Of a stretch of DNA of 64,000 nucleotides, positions 16,742 through 25,499 are shown one piece after another. The number at the start of each line of letters is the position of its first letter. Within the stretch, counting starts at the first letter, position 1. The stretch is from Planctomycetota bacterium. GTDB lineage: Bacteria > Planctomycetota > SZUA-567 > H5-PLA8. The translations under genes were made by a program, and so were the position numbers. The stretch is taken from positions 1 to 64,000 of the forward strand of contig JACQFI010000043.1 in assembly GCA_016200135.1 (NCBI GenBank), written 5' to 3'. Under the pieces are notes generated by a model. It saw only the letters and a list, made by a program, of their open reading frames with translations. It searched no databases and was not told the DNA's origin.

Positions 16742-17788
16742 TCAGTTCCCCGCGGCGCGCGCCGGGATCGGCTCGGGATGCCCTGCGGGCGGCAGCGTTT
16801 CGAGCACCCGCGGCGGCGCAAGTTTGAGCTGCAGGTCCTTGATCATCTGCTTGTCCACTTCGGCCGGGCGGCCGGCGGTGGTGAGGTAGTTGCCCATCAT
16901 TACGGCACTGGCGCCGGCGAAGAAGATCATCGACTGCAGGTCGCGCAGGTTCACCTCGCGCCCGCCGTACACGCCCAAGTCGCGATCGAAGAGGATGAAG
17001 CGGTAGAGCGCGACGGTCTTAAGGATATCGAGCGGTTCCATGGGCAACGCGTTCGCAACGGGAGTGCCCTCGATGCGGTTCAGGAAGTTCATGGGGATGT
17101 TGCCCGCGCCGAGCTCGCGCAGGTCGATGGCCAGGTCCACGCGGTCGATCCATTCTTCGCCGAGCCCGAAGATCGCGCCGGAACAGATCTTCACGCCCTG
17201 CCGCTTGAGCGACTTGAGCGTCTCGACGCGTTCGTCGTAGCCGTGCGTCGAACAGACCTTGGGGAAGAAGCGGCGGCTGGTCTCGAGATTGTGCCCGCAG
17301 CAGACCATGCCCGCGTCCTTCAAGCGCCCGATCTGCGACTCGCTCATGATGCCGATGTTGATGTGCTTCTCGACCATCCCGACCTCGTCCATCGTCTTCA
17401 TGTAATCGACGTAAATGTCGAGGTCCTCGTCCTTGGGCCCGTAGCCTTGCGCGACCAGGCCCAGCGCGTAGCTGCCGGACTTCTTCGCGGCCTTGGCCGC
17501 GGCCTTGATCTGTTCGGGCGGGAGGAAATCGTGCACGGGCGAGTTCGTCTTGTACTTGCTCGCCTGCGCGCAGAAGCTGCAGTCCTCGCTGCACGCGCCG
17601 GTCTTGACGCTGACGATGCTGCACGCCTTGACCTCGTCGCCGCGGTATTTTTTGCGAATCTTGTTGGCCCAATACATCAGGTCGTATGCGTCCACGCTGG
17701 GCTTGCAGATCTCGAGCCCTTCTTCGCGCGTGAGCTTGTGGCCCGTCTCGAGGACCTTGCGGCCCAGTTCGGCGACAATGTCGGACAT
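16742..17788 (-). CDS. bioB: Biotin synthase
   Basis: A radical-SAM enzyme that inserts sulfur into dethiobiotin, the last step of biotin synthesis. The 348-residue product has the cluster motif CxxxCxxC at Cys66, Cys70, Cys73 (TGACSEDCSFCAQ), followed by YALGLVAQGYGP, GMVCCGHNLETS, KICSGAIFGLGE and the biotin-synthase C-terminus FFAGASAVMMGNYLTTAGR. ATG at 17788 is chosen because it starts a standard BioB N-terminus (MSDIVAELGRKVLETGHKLT) with AAAGGG upstream. The frame continues to 18037, overlapping the divergent gene at 17924. No other bio genes are in the window. Confidence 0.95.
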   Translation of the reverse strand: MSDIVAELGRKVLETGHKLTREEGLEICKPSVDAYDLMYWANKIRKKYRGDEVKACSIVSVKTGACSEDCSFCAQASKYKTNSPVHDFLPPEQIKAAAKAAKKSGSYALGLVAQGYGPKDEDLDIYVDYMKTMDEVGMVEKHINIGIMSESQIGRLKDAGMVCCGHNLETSRRFFPKVCSTHGYDERVETLKSLKRQGVKICSGAIFGLGEEWIDRVDLAIDLRELGAGNIPMNFLNRIEGTPVANALPMEPLDILKTVALYRFILFDRDLGVYGGREVNLRDLQSMIFFAGASAVMMGNYLTTAGRPAEVDKQMIKDLQLKLAPPRVLETLPPAGHPEPIPARAAGN

Positions 17789-17923
17789 GGCAGCCCTTTC
17801 GTGACTCAGCGAACGGCGTTCGGCGTAAAGCGCGGAGAGAATAGCAGGCGTTGCGGTGCGCGGCAAGCGTGGGTCGCTCAGGCAACTGTGGCGAAAAAGC
17901 GTTTCTCCGGGTAAACCTTTGCC

Positions 17924-18325
17924 ATGGACGAGACGCCCTACCTCTTCGCCTACGGCACGCTTTCCAAGGCGGGCGGCCAGCCCATCCACCAGCGCGTCGC
18001 GAAGCGCACGCGCTTTGTCAGCGAGGCGTCGATGCAAGGCCGGCTTTATCGGATGGATTCGTATCCAGGCGCGGTGGACTCGGACGATCCAGCCGACAGC
18101 GTGCGCGGGGAACTCTACGAAGTCCTCGAGCCCGGACCGCTCTTCGAGGAACTCGACGATTACGAAGGTTGCGGCCCCAAGGACCAGAAGCCCACGCTGT
18201 ACGTCCGGGCAAAGCGGCGCATCCGGCTCGCCGACGGCCGCACGTTCGAGGCGTGGGTCTATCTCTACAACCGGCCGACCGACGGAATGAAGCGCATCGC
18301 CTCCGGCCGTTTTCGCCGTCAGTAG
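17924..18325 (+). CDS. Gamma-glutamylcyclotransferase-like (AIG2-type) protein
   Basis: A 133-residue protein with the GGCT fold. The substrate loop YGTL is at residues 10-13 (LFAYGTLSK), and the likely catalytic Glu81 is in LDDYEGC. The family opens gamma-glutamyl or related isopeptide amines to 5-oxoproline. The conserved pattern MQGRLYRMDSYPGAV also fits. It is divergent from bioB. The real substrate cannot be told from sequence. Confidence 0.88.
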   Translation: MDETPYLFAYGTLSKAGGQPIHQRVAKRTRFVSEASMQGRLYRMDSYPGAVDSDDPADSVRGELYEVLEPGPLFEELDDYEGCGPKDQKPTLYVRAKRRIRLADGRTFEAWVYLYNRPTDGMKRIASGRFRRQ

Positions 18326-18388
18326 CCTTTTCCTGCTCTGATGAAAACCCGCGGCCGCATCGGGAATTCCCTAAGTAAGGGTGGATAC

Positions 18389-18450
18389 AGGAGGGGTAAC
18401 CCCCCTTTGCGGCCTTTACCTCCCCTTACCCCTCCTTACATAAGGAGGGG
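18389..18450. repeat. Two overlapping G/C-rich hairpins between convergent genes
   Basis: CCCCTCCTT (18429-18437), loop ACAT, and AAGGAGGGG (18442-18450) form a perfect 9-bp hairpin. AGGAGGGGTA (18389-18398) is complementary to TACCCCTCCT (18427-18436) and would compete for the same arm. TAAGGAGGGG-type palindromes occur as dispersed repeats in many bacteria. It sits between the stops of the GGCT-like and DUF4091 genes and may act as a two-way terminator, although T-tracts are weak. Confidence 0.6.
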
Positions 18451-18461
18451 ATTTCACTTCC

Positions 18462-21400
18462 CTATTTAAGCGCCTGCTGGAGTTTGACGATGCCTTCGGC
18501 CACCGTGCGGCGGAAAGCGTCCATGCCTTCGGGCGTCATGGGATTATCCGCCTTGCCTTCGCCCGAGATCGCGTCGGCGTGGGGCTTGCCAAAACGCATC
18601 TGCGCGAAGGTCTTCTCGATCGCGCCCTTCAGCGCAGCGGCCTCCGCGGCGCCCTTGCCCGCAGTCTTGGCTTGTTCGATCGCCTGCCAGGCCGTCTCCA
18701 GGTAGCGGTGGTCGTTACAGCCTTCGCGGATGCACTCCCAGACCGGCGTGGACCGCAGGCCGCGCGTGGACGGATAGGTCACGCCGTAGTTCGCCTCCTG
18801 GTGCGACGCGAGATAGAAGTTCGTGTAGGTGCCGCCGCCGTTGTAGACCCACTGAAAGAAGCCCGAGACGTTGTGCTTCTTCCGCGCGAAGAACATGTAC
18901 GTGCCGAACGTGAAGCGGTTCATGCCGGTGTTGTAGAGCCAGAGGCGGTGCCCGCTCTTCACGGCCGCTTCGTCGCGGTCGCAGTGCAGGCCCGGCCCCC
19001 AGGTATCGATGTCGCCGATCATCTTCTCGCGCGCCGCGCGCTGCTGCGGCTGCTCTTCCAAGTACGCGCTGTCGTACGCGACGAAGTGGATGCCCGGGGC
19101 GTTCTCCTGCAGGACCCGGTGCAGCCCCGCCAGCGTCTCCGCGTTGCCGTTCGGGTGAACGATGTACTCGTCGTCCGTGCAGAAGCAGATCGGCAGCCAG
19201 TTCTTCTCCTTGGCGTGCTCGCGCACGGCCTCGAAATAGGCCTTCACGATCTCCGCGTAGGTTCCGACGCCAAAGCGTTTGGCCTCGGCGTCGTAGTCGA
19301 CGGGGACTTTCATGTTGAAGCCGGTGCCGACGCCGTAGCCGTTCAATTCCTGCGTGAAACCCGCGGCCCGGGCGAGTTCCATGAAGCGGTCGGCCGGGCC
19401 GAAATCGACTTCCGCCTTGCCGTTGGCGATGCGCTTGAGCGGAATCTGTATGCACGGATCGATGCTGGTCTGGCCGTGCGCGCGCGCGTCTTCCAGGATG
19501 TTCTTCCACGCCGCCCAGTACGCCTCGCCGCTTGAGTCCAGATGGATGTACGACTCCGCGGGCCCGGCCAGGAACATGCCCATCGGGAAGTTCGGTTCCG
19601 CGAGCTTAATGGGCCAGACGGTGAGGTGAACGGGCACGGCGAGCTCCTTCACCACCGGCCCGGCCAGTTTGAGTTCGCCCTTGTATTCGCCGGGCGCCGC
19701 GTCGGCCGGGAGCGCAATCGAGATCCAGAACGAGCGCGCCACGCCCGCCCGCATCGAAACCGGCGTCGCGTTCACCTCGTCGAGATACTTCGGGCAGATC
19801 TCGTACACCGATACTTTGTTCAGCGCCTTGTAGCGGAGGACGCTCAACTTCGCGGCGATCTCGCGGCCTTTGGCGTCAGCACTCTTCAGCGTGCAGGCGC
19901 CTGATGTCACCGCGCCGCAATCCTTGAGTGGCAGCACGCCGAAGCACGCGTTGACCGTCTCGCCCGGCGATCCGGCCGCCTCGACCGTCTGGCGCTTGGC
20001 CTCTTCGGCGGTCGGGACGGAGTTCACCTGGACTTCGCGGTCCGGCGAATGCACGAACGGCACGAAGCCGCGCGTTTTCTCCTGTTCGCTGGCGGCGTAC
20101 GGCGCGGGCGCAGCAGGCAGGCTTTCGACGTGAATCGCCTGATACTGTTCTTTGCGTAAGGCATCGAAGTTCGCCAGCCAGCGTTCGGCGTCCTTTTCAC
20201 TGGCCTTGGGCCATACAACCAGCCCATTGACCATCGCGGACCACCAGTTGCCGTAGGAATCGAAGTCGAGCTTCAACTGGCCGCCGGTCACGTCCACGTC
20301 GAAGCGCTGCGGAACGAAAAGCTTGTTGATGTACCGCTCCCACAGATCGTCGCCAGGCAGATCTTCTTCGTCCTGGAAGCGGTACTCGAATTCTTTAAAG
20401 CTCTTCGAATCGTAGGTCTGGTCGACGACCTGCTTGCCGTTGGCGGTCACCGTGCGGTGCGTGAAGGTCTGGCCCCAGCCGTTGCCGGGAGGCCCCAGCA
20501 TCAGCCAGGCGCTGTAGGTTCCGTCGGGCAGGTCCACGGCGAAGGTCGCTTTGGTCGGCATGCAGAAGTCGCGGCAGAGATCGTCGGCGGGGCGGTGCCG
20601 GCCGAGGATCTCGTTGATGTCGAAGTCGCGCCCGAACTGCCCGCCCTGCAACCAGCCACAGCCCGCGCCCTTGTTGTAGCCGGTCTCCTTCGTGATCTTG
20701 GCAAAGCCGGGCATCACGGCGGAGTTCGCGGGGCCGAAATCGAACTTCTTCAGACCCGCGACGGGAACTTCCTCAACGCCTTTGATCAGGCGCACGTTGT
20801 CGATGAAAACGGTCGTGTTGTCCGCGCAGAGATTGAACTTCTTGATGTCCTTCACTTCGATGGGCTTGCCACCGTCCGGCCCGGTCATGCCGCCGACCGA
20901 GAGCCGCACGGAATTGAAGCCCGGTTTCACCATGCGCACCCAGTTATGGCGATCCCAGTAGCCGGCGTTGACATCTTTCGCCCGAATCCAACCGGCTAAG
21001 GCGACGGGCTTATCGGCCGGGTTGAAGATGTCGAAGACCAGTGTGTCGTAAGCGCTCCAGTCGGCGTCGAAGCCGCTGAATTGCACGTTCCCGGCGGGAG
21101 CATGGCTCTCCAGCTTGAGCGCTTTCTTGCCCGCGGTGGCGTGTTCTTCGACCGTGCTCATGGAGGACTTGCCTTTGAACTCCTCGGGCCAGTCTTCGAG
21201 TTCGATCTTACCCGCGTCCGAGCCCTCAAAGGAAAAGAGCGTCTTGACCTCGAACGAGCCCGTGCCTTTCACCAGGCGGGCGTTGTCGAGGTAAATCGTG
21301 GCGGGAGCTTTAGCGTCTTCGCTGGCAAAGGTGATGGCGAAGAAGTCGATCGTGGCGAGGTCCAGCGTGCCCTTGCCATTCGCGCGCGCAAGCGACCCGA

Positions 21401-21812
21401 GCGAGAGCGCCAGCCGCTTCTTGCCCGGCTGCAGCTTCATCTCGAAGTTGTAGCGCTTCCACCAGTCCTGCCCTTCCTTGTCGCGGATGAACCCGTTGAC
21501 GCTGACCCCGCCACCTTCGACGAAGACGTCCATCACGAACTGGTCGTATTCGCTCCACTTACCGCCCTGGTTCGAGCCCCCGAAGAAGAAGAAGTTCGGT
21601 GAGAAAGGCGCAGTGAGCGCCACCTTGCCCGCCAACTTGCCCTGCGTGGCGTGCTCGGGCACGAATTGCATCTTCTCCACATTCTCGAACGCCTGCTTGG
21701 GCGTCTCGAAATCGAAGAGCAGCGCTTCCGCTTCCGCCGCGCGTACGCCCGCAAGCCAGGCCGCCGCAAAGAGCGCGAAGCTCAGGACCGTATTTATGAA
21801 AGACAGGCGCAT
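18462..21812 (-). CDS. Large DUF4091 surface protein with tandem N-terminal beta domains
   Basis: A 1116-residue secreted protein. Signal peptide MRLSFINTVLSFALFAAAWL; GAGGAG lies 7 bases before the ATG at 21812. Two related carbohydrate-binding-like domains follow: one starts LLFDFETPKQAFENV, the other SFEGSDAGKIELEDW, and both contain DxARLVKG/DNVRLIKG. A malectin-like segment (KKFDFGPANSAVMPGF) follows, then a TIM-barrel-like region (LPICFCTDDEYIVHPNGNAE). The DUF4091 signature CIREGCNDHRYLETAW lies near residue 1030. It is the second DUF4091 gene here (compare 3163-6627) and is encoded 20 bases after a GntR/LacI-type regulator. That suggests inducible expression on a sugar; the substrate is unknown. 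Confidence 0.85.
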   Translation of the reverse strand: MRLSFINTVLSFALFAAAWLAGVRAAEAEALLFDFETPKQAFENVEKMQFVPEHATQGKLAGKVALTAPFSPNFFFFGGSNQGGKWSEYDQFVMDVFVEGGGVSVNGFIRDKEGQDWWKRYNFEMKLQPGKKRLALSLGSLARANGKGTLDLATIDFFAITFASEDAKAPATIYLDNARLVKGTGSFEVKTLFSFEGSDAGKIELEDWPEEFKGKSSMSTVEEHATAGKKALKLESHAPAGNVQFSGFDADWSAYDTLVFDIFNPADKPVALAGWIRAKDVNAGYWDRHNWVRMVKPGFNSVRLSVGGMTGPDGGKPIEVKDIKKFNLCADNTTVFIDNVRLIKGVEEVPVAGLKKFDFGPANSAVMPGFAKITKETGYNKGAGCGWLQGGQFGRDFDINEILGRHRPADDLCRDFCMPTKATFAVDLPDGTYSAWLMLGPPGNGWGQTFTHRTVTANGKQVVDQTYDSKSFKEFEYRFQDEEDLPGDDLWERYINKLFVPQRFDVDVTGGQLKLDFDSYGNWWSAMVNGLVVWPKASEKDAERWLANFDALRKEQYQAIHVESLPAAPAPYAASEQEKTRGFVPFVHSPDREVQVNSVPTAEEAKRQTVEAAGSPGETVNACFGVLPLKDCGAVTSGACTLKSADAKGREIAAKLSVLRYKALNKVSVYEICPKYLDEVNATPVSMRAGVARSFWISIALPADAAPGEYKGELKLAGPVVKELAVPVHLTVWPIKLAEPNFPMGMFLAGPAESYIHLDSSGEAYWAAWKNILEDARAHGQTSIDPCIQIPLKRIANGKAEVDFGPADRFMELARAAGFTQELNGYGVGTGFNMKVPVDYDAEAKRFGVGTYAEIVKAYFEAVREHAKEKNWLPICFCTDDEYIVHPNGNAETLAGLHRVLQENAPGIHFVAYDSAYLEEQPQQRAAREKMIGDIDTWGPGLHCDRDEAAVKSGHRLWLYNTGMNRFTFGTYMFFARKKHNVSGFFQWVYNGGGTYTNFYLASHQEANYGVTYPSTRGLRSTPVWECIREGCNDHRYLETAWQAIEQAKTAGKGAAEAAALKGAIEKTFAQMRFGKPHADAISGEGKADNPMTPEGMDAFRRTVAEGIVKLQQALK

Positions 21813-21832
21813 GGCCGTTCTCCTCTTCTCGG

Positions 21833-22969
21833 TCACTCGGGCCGGGGCAAGCCGCTGCTGGCCCGGGCAATGAATTCCGTGGGTAGCACATGTTTTCGGA
21901 AAGGCAGCTTGCGGTCCGCGATGCGTTCGAGCAGCAGCCGCGCGGCGTCTTCACCCGAACGCTCCACCTGCGCGCGCACCGTCGTGAGCGCCGGGACGCT
22001 GAAGTGGCCCACGTCGCCAAAGCCGACGATGCTGAGGTCCTCCGGCACGCGCAGGCCGGCGTCCTTCGCGGCCGAGATCGCGCCGATGGCCATCTCGTCG
22101 GTGGTGCAGAAGAGCGCGGTGGGCAGCGGGCCTTTTGCATTCTGGATCAGGTCGCGCATCGCCGCGTATCCGGCGGGGCTGGAGCAGGCCACGGGGCGCG
22201 CCGCATCGGGCGCCAGGCGCAGGCCGCGGGCATGCAGCGCGCGTTCGAAACCTGCCAGGCGTTCGCGCGCGATTGGCCCGATCACCGCCGACTTCACATC
22301 GCCGCTCGACGCATGGATGAACACCGCGAAGCGCCGGTGGCCCATTTCCGCGAGGGCCGTGCCGGCCTGATAACCCCCGTCTTCGCTGGCGTGCGTGACG
22401 ATGCCGTAGGCACCGGCCGCGCTGGGCGCCGTGCAGTCGTAAAAGACGGCGGGAATCCCAGAGGCCGCCAGGGCATCGACGACTTCGTGCGCCACGACGC
22501 CGAGCACCAGCATGCCGTCGATGGCGCGGTCAGCCTGCAGCGACTTTACGAACTCGGGGAGCGGCGTGCCGATGCGCTTGAGGATAACCGACGCGCGCTC
22601 CGCGCTGGCTTCCTGCATGCCTTGCAGCATGCGGAAGTAGAACTTGCCGTCGCTCGCGTCGAAGCGTTCATGGTGCGAGACCAGCGCAATGGAAAGCAGG
22701 CCCTCGCCGCCGCTTCGGCTTCCGTTGCCTTCCTTCCCGGGCCGCAGAAAGGTTCCACGGCCGGGGATGCGCTCGAAGAAGCCTTCCTGCGTGAGTTCGA
22801 CCATCGCGCGCCGCACGGTCATGCGGCTGAGGCCCAGTTCCGCCGCCAGCGAACGCTCATCCGGCAAGGCCTCGTTCGGCTTGAATCGCCCGGCCGAGAT
22901 TTCGCGGCGCAGGCTCTCCTTAACTTGGAGGTAGAGCGGCTGCGGATCGTTCTTGCGGAGGCTGATCAT
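21833..22969 (-). CDS. GntR-LacI hybrid transcriptional regulator
   Basis: A 378-residue regulator. Residues 1-75 are a GntR winged helix (PLYLQVKESLRREISAGRF, LPDERSLAAELGLSRMTVRRAM, GFFERIPGRGTFL). Residues 90-375 are a LacI/periplasmic-binding-type sensor domain (LLSIALVSHHERF, IDGMLVLGVVAHEV, GYQAGTALAEMGHRRFAVF, FCTTDEMAIGAISAAKDAGL, LSIVGFGDVGHFSVP). This AraR-like architecture usually senses a sugar. It is the first gene of a two-gene operon with the DUF4091 gene. Just upstream of its start is a palindrome that covers its own promoter, pointing to autorepression released by a sugar ligand. Confidence 0.92.
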   Translation of the reverse strand: MISLRKNDPQPLYLQVKESLRREISAGRFKPNEALPDERSLAAELGLSRMTVRRAMVELTQEGFFERIPGRGTFLRPGKEGNGSRSGGEGLLSIALVSHHERFDASDGKFYFRMLQGMQEASAERASVILKRIGTPLPEFVKSLQADRAIDGMLVLGVVAHEVVDALAASGIPAVFYDCTAPSAAGAYGIVTHASEDGGYQAGTALAEMGHRRFAVFIHASSGDVKSAVIGPIARERLAGFERALHARGLRLAPDAARPVACSSPAGYAAMRDLIQNAKGPLPTALFCTTDEMAIGAISAAKDAGLRVPEDLSIVGFGDVGHFSVPALTTVRAQVERSGEDAARLLLERIADRKLPFRKHVLPTEFIARASSGLPRPE

Positions 22970-22971
22970 AC

Positions 22972-23015
22972 CTTGGTATACACCGGACTATACCAAGTTG
23001 TAAAAAGTAGGTTAA
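22972..23015 (-). promoter_or_regulatory. Promoter and palindromic operator of regulator-DUF4091 operon
   Basis: CTTGGTATA (22972-22980) and TATACCAAG (22989-22997) are perfect inverted arms around an 8-base spacer, ending two bases before the start codon. On the minus strand TTAACC (23010-23015) and TATAGT (22987-22992) are 17 bases apart, so the -10 box lies inside the operator. The leader would be only about 10 bases. Direct binding by the adjacent GntR/LacI regulator is inference. Confidence 0.65.
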
Positions 23016-23064
23016 ATAACACAACTCATTGATATAAAATAGATAATGAATGTTGTTTATACTG

Positions 23065-24315
23065 TTACAGCTTCAGCTTCGCGAAGGCCAGCGTGGCGTT
23101 ATGGCCGCCAAAGCCCAGCGAGTTGCTCATCGCGGCGCGGACCTTGAGGTCGCGGGTGCCTTCTTTGACGTAATCGAGGTCGCAGTCGGGATCGGGCGTG
23201 GTCAAGTTCGCGGTGCGGTGGACCCGGTCCTCGGCGATTGAGAGCACCGAGACGACGGCCTCGATCCCGCCCGCCGCCCCAATCATGTGGCCGGTCATCG
23301 ACTTGGTGCTGTTGACCGCCAGCTTGTAGGCGCGCTCGCCGAAGGTCCGCTTGATCGCCAGCGTCTCGACCTTGTCGTTGAGCGGCGTCGAGGTGCCGTG
23401 GGCGTTGAGGTAGTCCACATCGTCTACGTTCAGGCCGGCGTCGCGCAGGCAGTCCTGCATCGCGCGCACGCCGCCGTCGCCGTCTTCGCAGGGCGCCGTG
23501 ATGTGCGACGCGTCCCCCGACATGCCGTAGCCGACGAATTCCGCGTAGATCTTGGCGTCGCGCTTGAGGGCATGTTCGAGTTCTTCCAGCACGAGCACCC
23601 CGGCGCCCTCGCCCATCACGAAGCCGTCACGCTCCTTGTCGAACGGGCGGCTGGCGGTCTCGAGGCTGTCGTTGCGCTTGGAGAGCGCGCCCATGTTGTC
23701 GAAGCCGGCCATGGTCAGCGGGGTGATGACGGCCTCCGCGCCGCCCGCGACCATGATGTCCGCCGAGCCATACTGGACCAGGCGCAGGGCCTCGCCGAGC
23801 GCATTCGCGCCGGAGGCGCAGGCGGTGACGGTGCAGAAGCAGGGCCCGCGCAGGCCGTGCAGGATCGAGACGTAGCCCGCGGCGGCGTTGGGCATCATCT
23901 TGGGGACGAGGAAGGGGCTCACGCGGTCCGGCCCCTTGGTCATGAGCCGTTCCTTCTGCTCCTCGAACTCCGTCATCCCGCCCATGCCGGTGCCGATCAC
24001 GGTGCCGGCGCGGCGCGTGTCTTCCTTGGCGAAGTCCATCTTGGAATCGGCAACGGCTTCCTTGGCTGCGGCAATGCCGAAGAGCGCGAACGGATCGATG
24101 CGCCGCGCCTCGCGCTTCTCGACGAACTGCTCCGGGGCGAAGTTCTTCACTTCGCAGGCAAAGTGCACGCCGTGCTTCGAGTGGTCGTAGTGCGTGATCG
24201 GCGCCGCGCCGCTCTTGCCCGCGAGCAGCGCCTCCCAAGTGGGCTTAACGCCGATGCCCAGAGGCGAGACCGCCCCCAAGCCCGTGACTACGACACGCCG
24301 CCGGTTTCCCGCCAT
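23065..24315 (-). CDS. fabF: Beta-ketoacyl-ACP synthase II
   Basis: Elongating condensing enzyme of type II fatty acid synthesis: it condenses malonyl-ACP with acyl-ACP. The 416-residue product has the nucleophile motif VTACASGANALGEAL, the histidine motifs NAHGTSTPLNDKVE and STKSMTGHMIGAAGG, and the C-terminal SNSLGFGGHNATLAF. Start VVVTGLGAVSPLG is standard. It follows acpP by 6 bases and closes the fab cluster. Confidence 0.96.
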   Translation of the reverse strand: MAGNRRRVVVTGLGAVSPLGIGVKPTWEALLAGKSGAAPITHYDHSKHGVHFACEVKNFAPEQFVEKREARRIDPFALFGIAAAKEAVADSKMDFAKEDTRRAGTVIGTGMGGMTEFEEQKERLMTKGPDRVSPFLVPKMMPNAAAGYVSILHGLRGPCFCTVTACASGANALGEALRLVQYGSADIMVAGGAEAVITPLTMAGFDNMGALSKRNDSLETASRPFDKERDGFVMGEGAGVLVLEELEHALKRDAKIYAEFVGYGMSGDASHITAPCEDGDGGVRAMQDCLRDAGLNVDDVDYLNAHGTSTPLNDKVETLAIKRTFGERAYKLAVNSTKSMTGHMIGAAGGIEAVVSVLSIAEDRVHRTANLTTPDPDCDLDYVKEGTRDLKVRAAMSNSLGFGGHNATLAFAKLKL

Positions 24316-24321
24316 AGGCTA

Positions 24322-24573
24322 TCAGCCCTTCTTCTTAATCTGCTCTTCGATGTAGTTCACCGTGTCGCCGACTGTCTTGATCTTGCCTTCGGCGTCGTCC
24401 GAGATGTTGATGTCGAATTCGTCTTCGAACTCCATCACCAATTCGGCAGTATCGAGGGAGTCGGCGCCGAGGTCTTCGGCGAACTTCGTCTCCATCGTCA
24501 CTTTTTCCTTGGGCTGTTCGAGCTGCTTGCAGATGATCTCGACAACCTTGTCCTTGATCTCGTCTTTGGTCAT
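24322..24573 (-). CDS. acpP: Acyl carrier protein
   Basis: An 83-residue acidic helical protein that carries acyl chains on phosphopantetheine. The attachment serine is in EDLGADSLDTAELVME. It matches typical ACP length with a short basic C-terminal tail (EEQIKKKG). ATG at 24573 is chosen over longer in-frame starts because GGAGAGG sits 3 bases upstream and MTKDEIKDKVVEII is the standard beginning. It lies between fabG (151-base gap) and fabF (6-base gap). It is also a plausible acyl donor for the FeeM-like enzyme at 11312. Confidence 0.96.
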   Translation of the reverse strand: MTKDEIKDKVVEIICKQLEQPKEKVTMETKFAEDLGADSLDTAELVMEFEDEFDINISDDAEGKIKTVGDTVNYIEEQIKKKG

Positions 24574-24724
24574 TGGCCTCTCCATCCAGCGCTGCGCGCG
24601 ACCTGCGCCGGCGCTGCGACTCCCCCATTTGCCGCGGACTCCGGTGTCCGCGAATGTTCGATTGGCCACCGACGATTGACGATTTTACACGCTCGTCAAT
24701 GGCAAATCGTCCAGCTTGAACTCC

Positions 24725-25465
24725 TTACATCACCATCCCGCCGTCCACCACAAGCACCTGCCCGGTGATGTACGCCGAATCTTCACCCGCCAGAAAACAG
24801 ACCGCGCTTGCCACGTCCTCTGGCTTGCCGGCGCGGCCCAGCGGCAGCGAACCCGTCAGTTGCTTCTTCTGGTCCTCGGTCATCGCGGACGTCATGTCGG
24901 TCTCGATCAACCCCGGCGCCACGGCGTTTACGCGCACGCCCCGCGGGCCGAACTCCCGGGCCGCCGACTGGGTCAGTCCGATCAAACCCGCTTTGGCGGC
25001 GCAGTAATTAGCCTGTCCGGCGTTTCCAATCAAGCCCACAACGCTGCCAATATTTACAATCGCCCCGGAACGCGCCTTGAGCATAGGCCGCGACACGGCG
25101 CGCATGGTGCGAAAGACCCCGGTCAGGTTCGTGTCCAGGACCTTCAGCCAGGCCTCGTCGGTCATGCGCATCAAGAGACCATCTTGAGTAATTCCGGCGT
25201 TATTTACCAGGACGTCGATCTTGCCGAAGTCCTTCAAGACTTCTTCGATGGCCGCGTCGAGCCGCTTGCCGTCGGTGACGTCGCAGCCGTACGCCTTCGC
25301 GCGGCTGCCGCTGGCGCCCAGTTCGGCGGCAAAGGCCTGCGCAGCCTCGATGTTGCGGCCAAAGATCGCGACATCCGCGCCCAAGTCATGGCAGCGCTTC
25401 GAGACGGCCTTGCCGATCCCGCGCGCGCCGCCCGTAACCAGGGACACCTTGCCTGCGAATGCCAT
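24725..25465 (-). CDS. fabG: 3-oxoacyl-ACP reductase
   Basis: An NADPH-dependent SDR that reduces beta-ketoacyl-ACP. The 246-residue product has VTGGARGIG, NNAGITQDGLLMRM, the intact YxxxK (NYCAAKAGLIGLTQ) and the C-terminal GQVLVVDGGMVM. ATG at 25465 has AAGGA 7 bases upstream. It is within the fab cluster, 34 bases after the small lipoprotein-like gene. It is a clear contrast to the SDR at 13907, which lacks the lysine. Confidence 0.96.
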   Translation of the reverse strand: MAFAGKVSLVTGGARGIGKAVSKRCHDLGADVAIFGRNIEAAQAFAAELGASGSRAKAYGCDVTDGKRLDAAIEEVLKDFGKIDVLVNNAGITQDGLLMRMTDEAWLKVLDTNLTGVFRTMRAVSRPMLKARSGAIVNIGSVVGLIGNAGQANYCAAKAGLIGLTQSAAREFGPRGVRVNAVAPGLIETDMTSAMTEDQKKQLTGSLPLGRAGKPEDVASAVCFLAGEDSAYITGQVLVVDGGMVM

Positions 25466-25499
25466 GTTGCGTTCCTTGACTCGCCGTGTGCGTCCCGGC

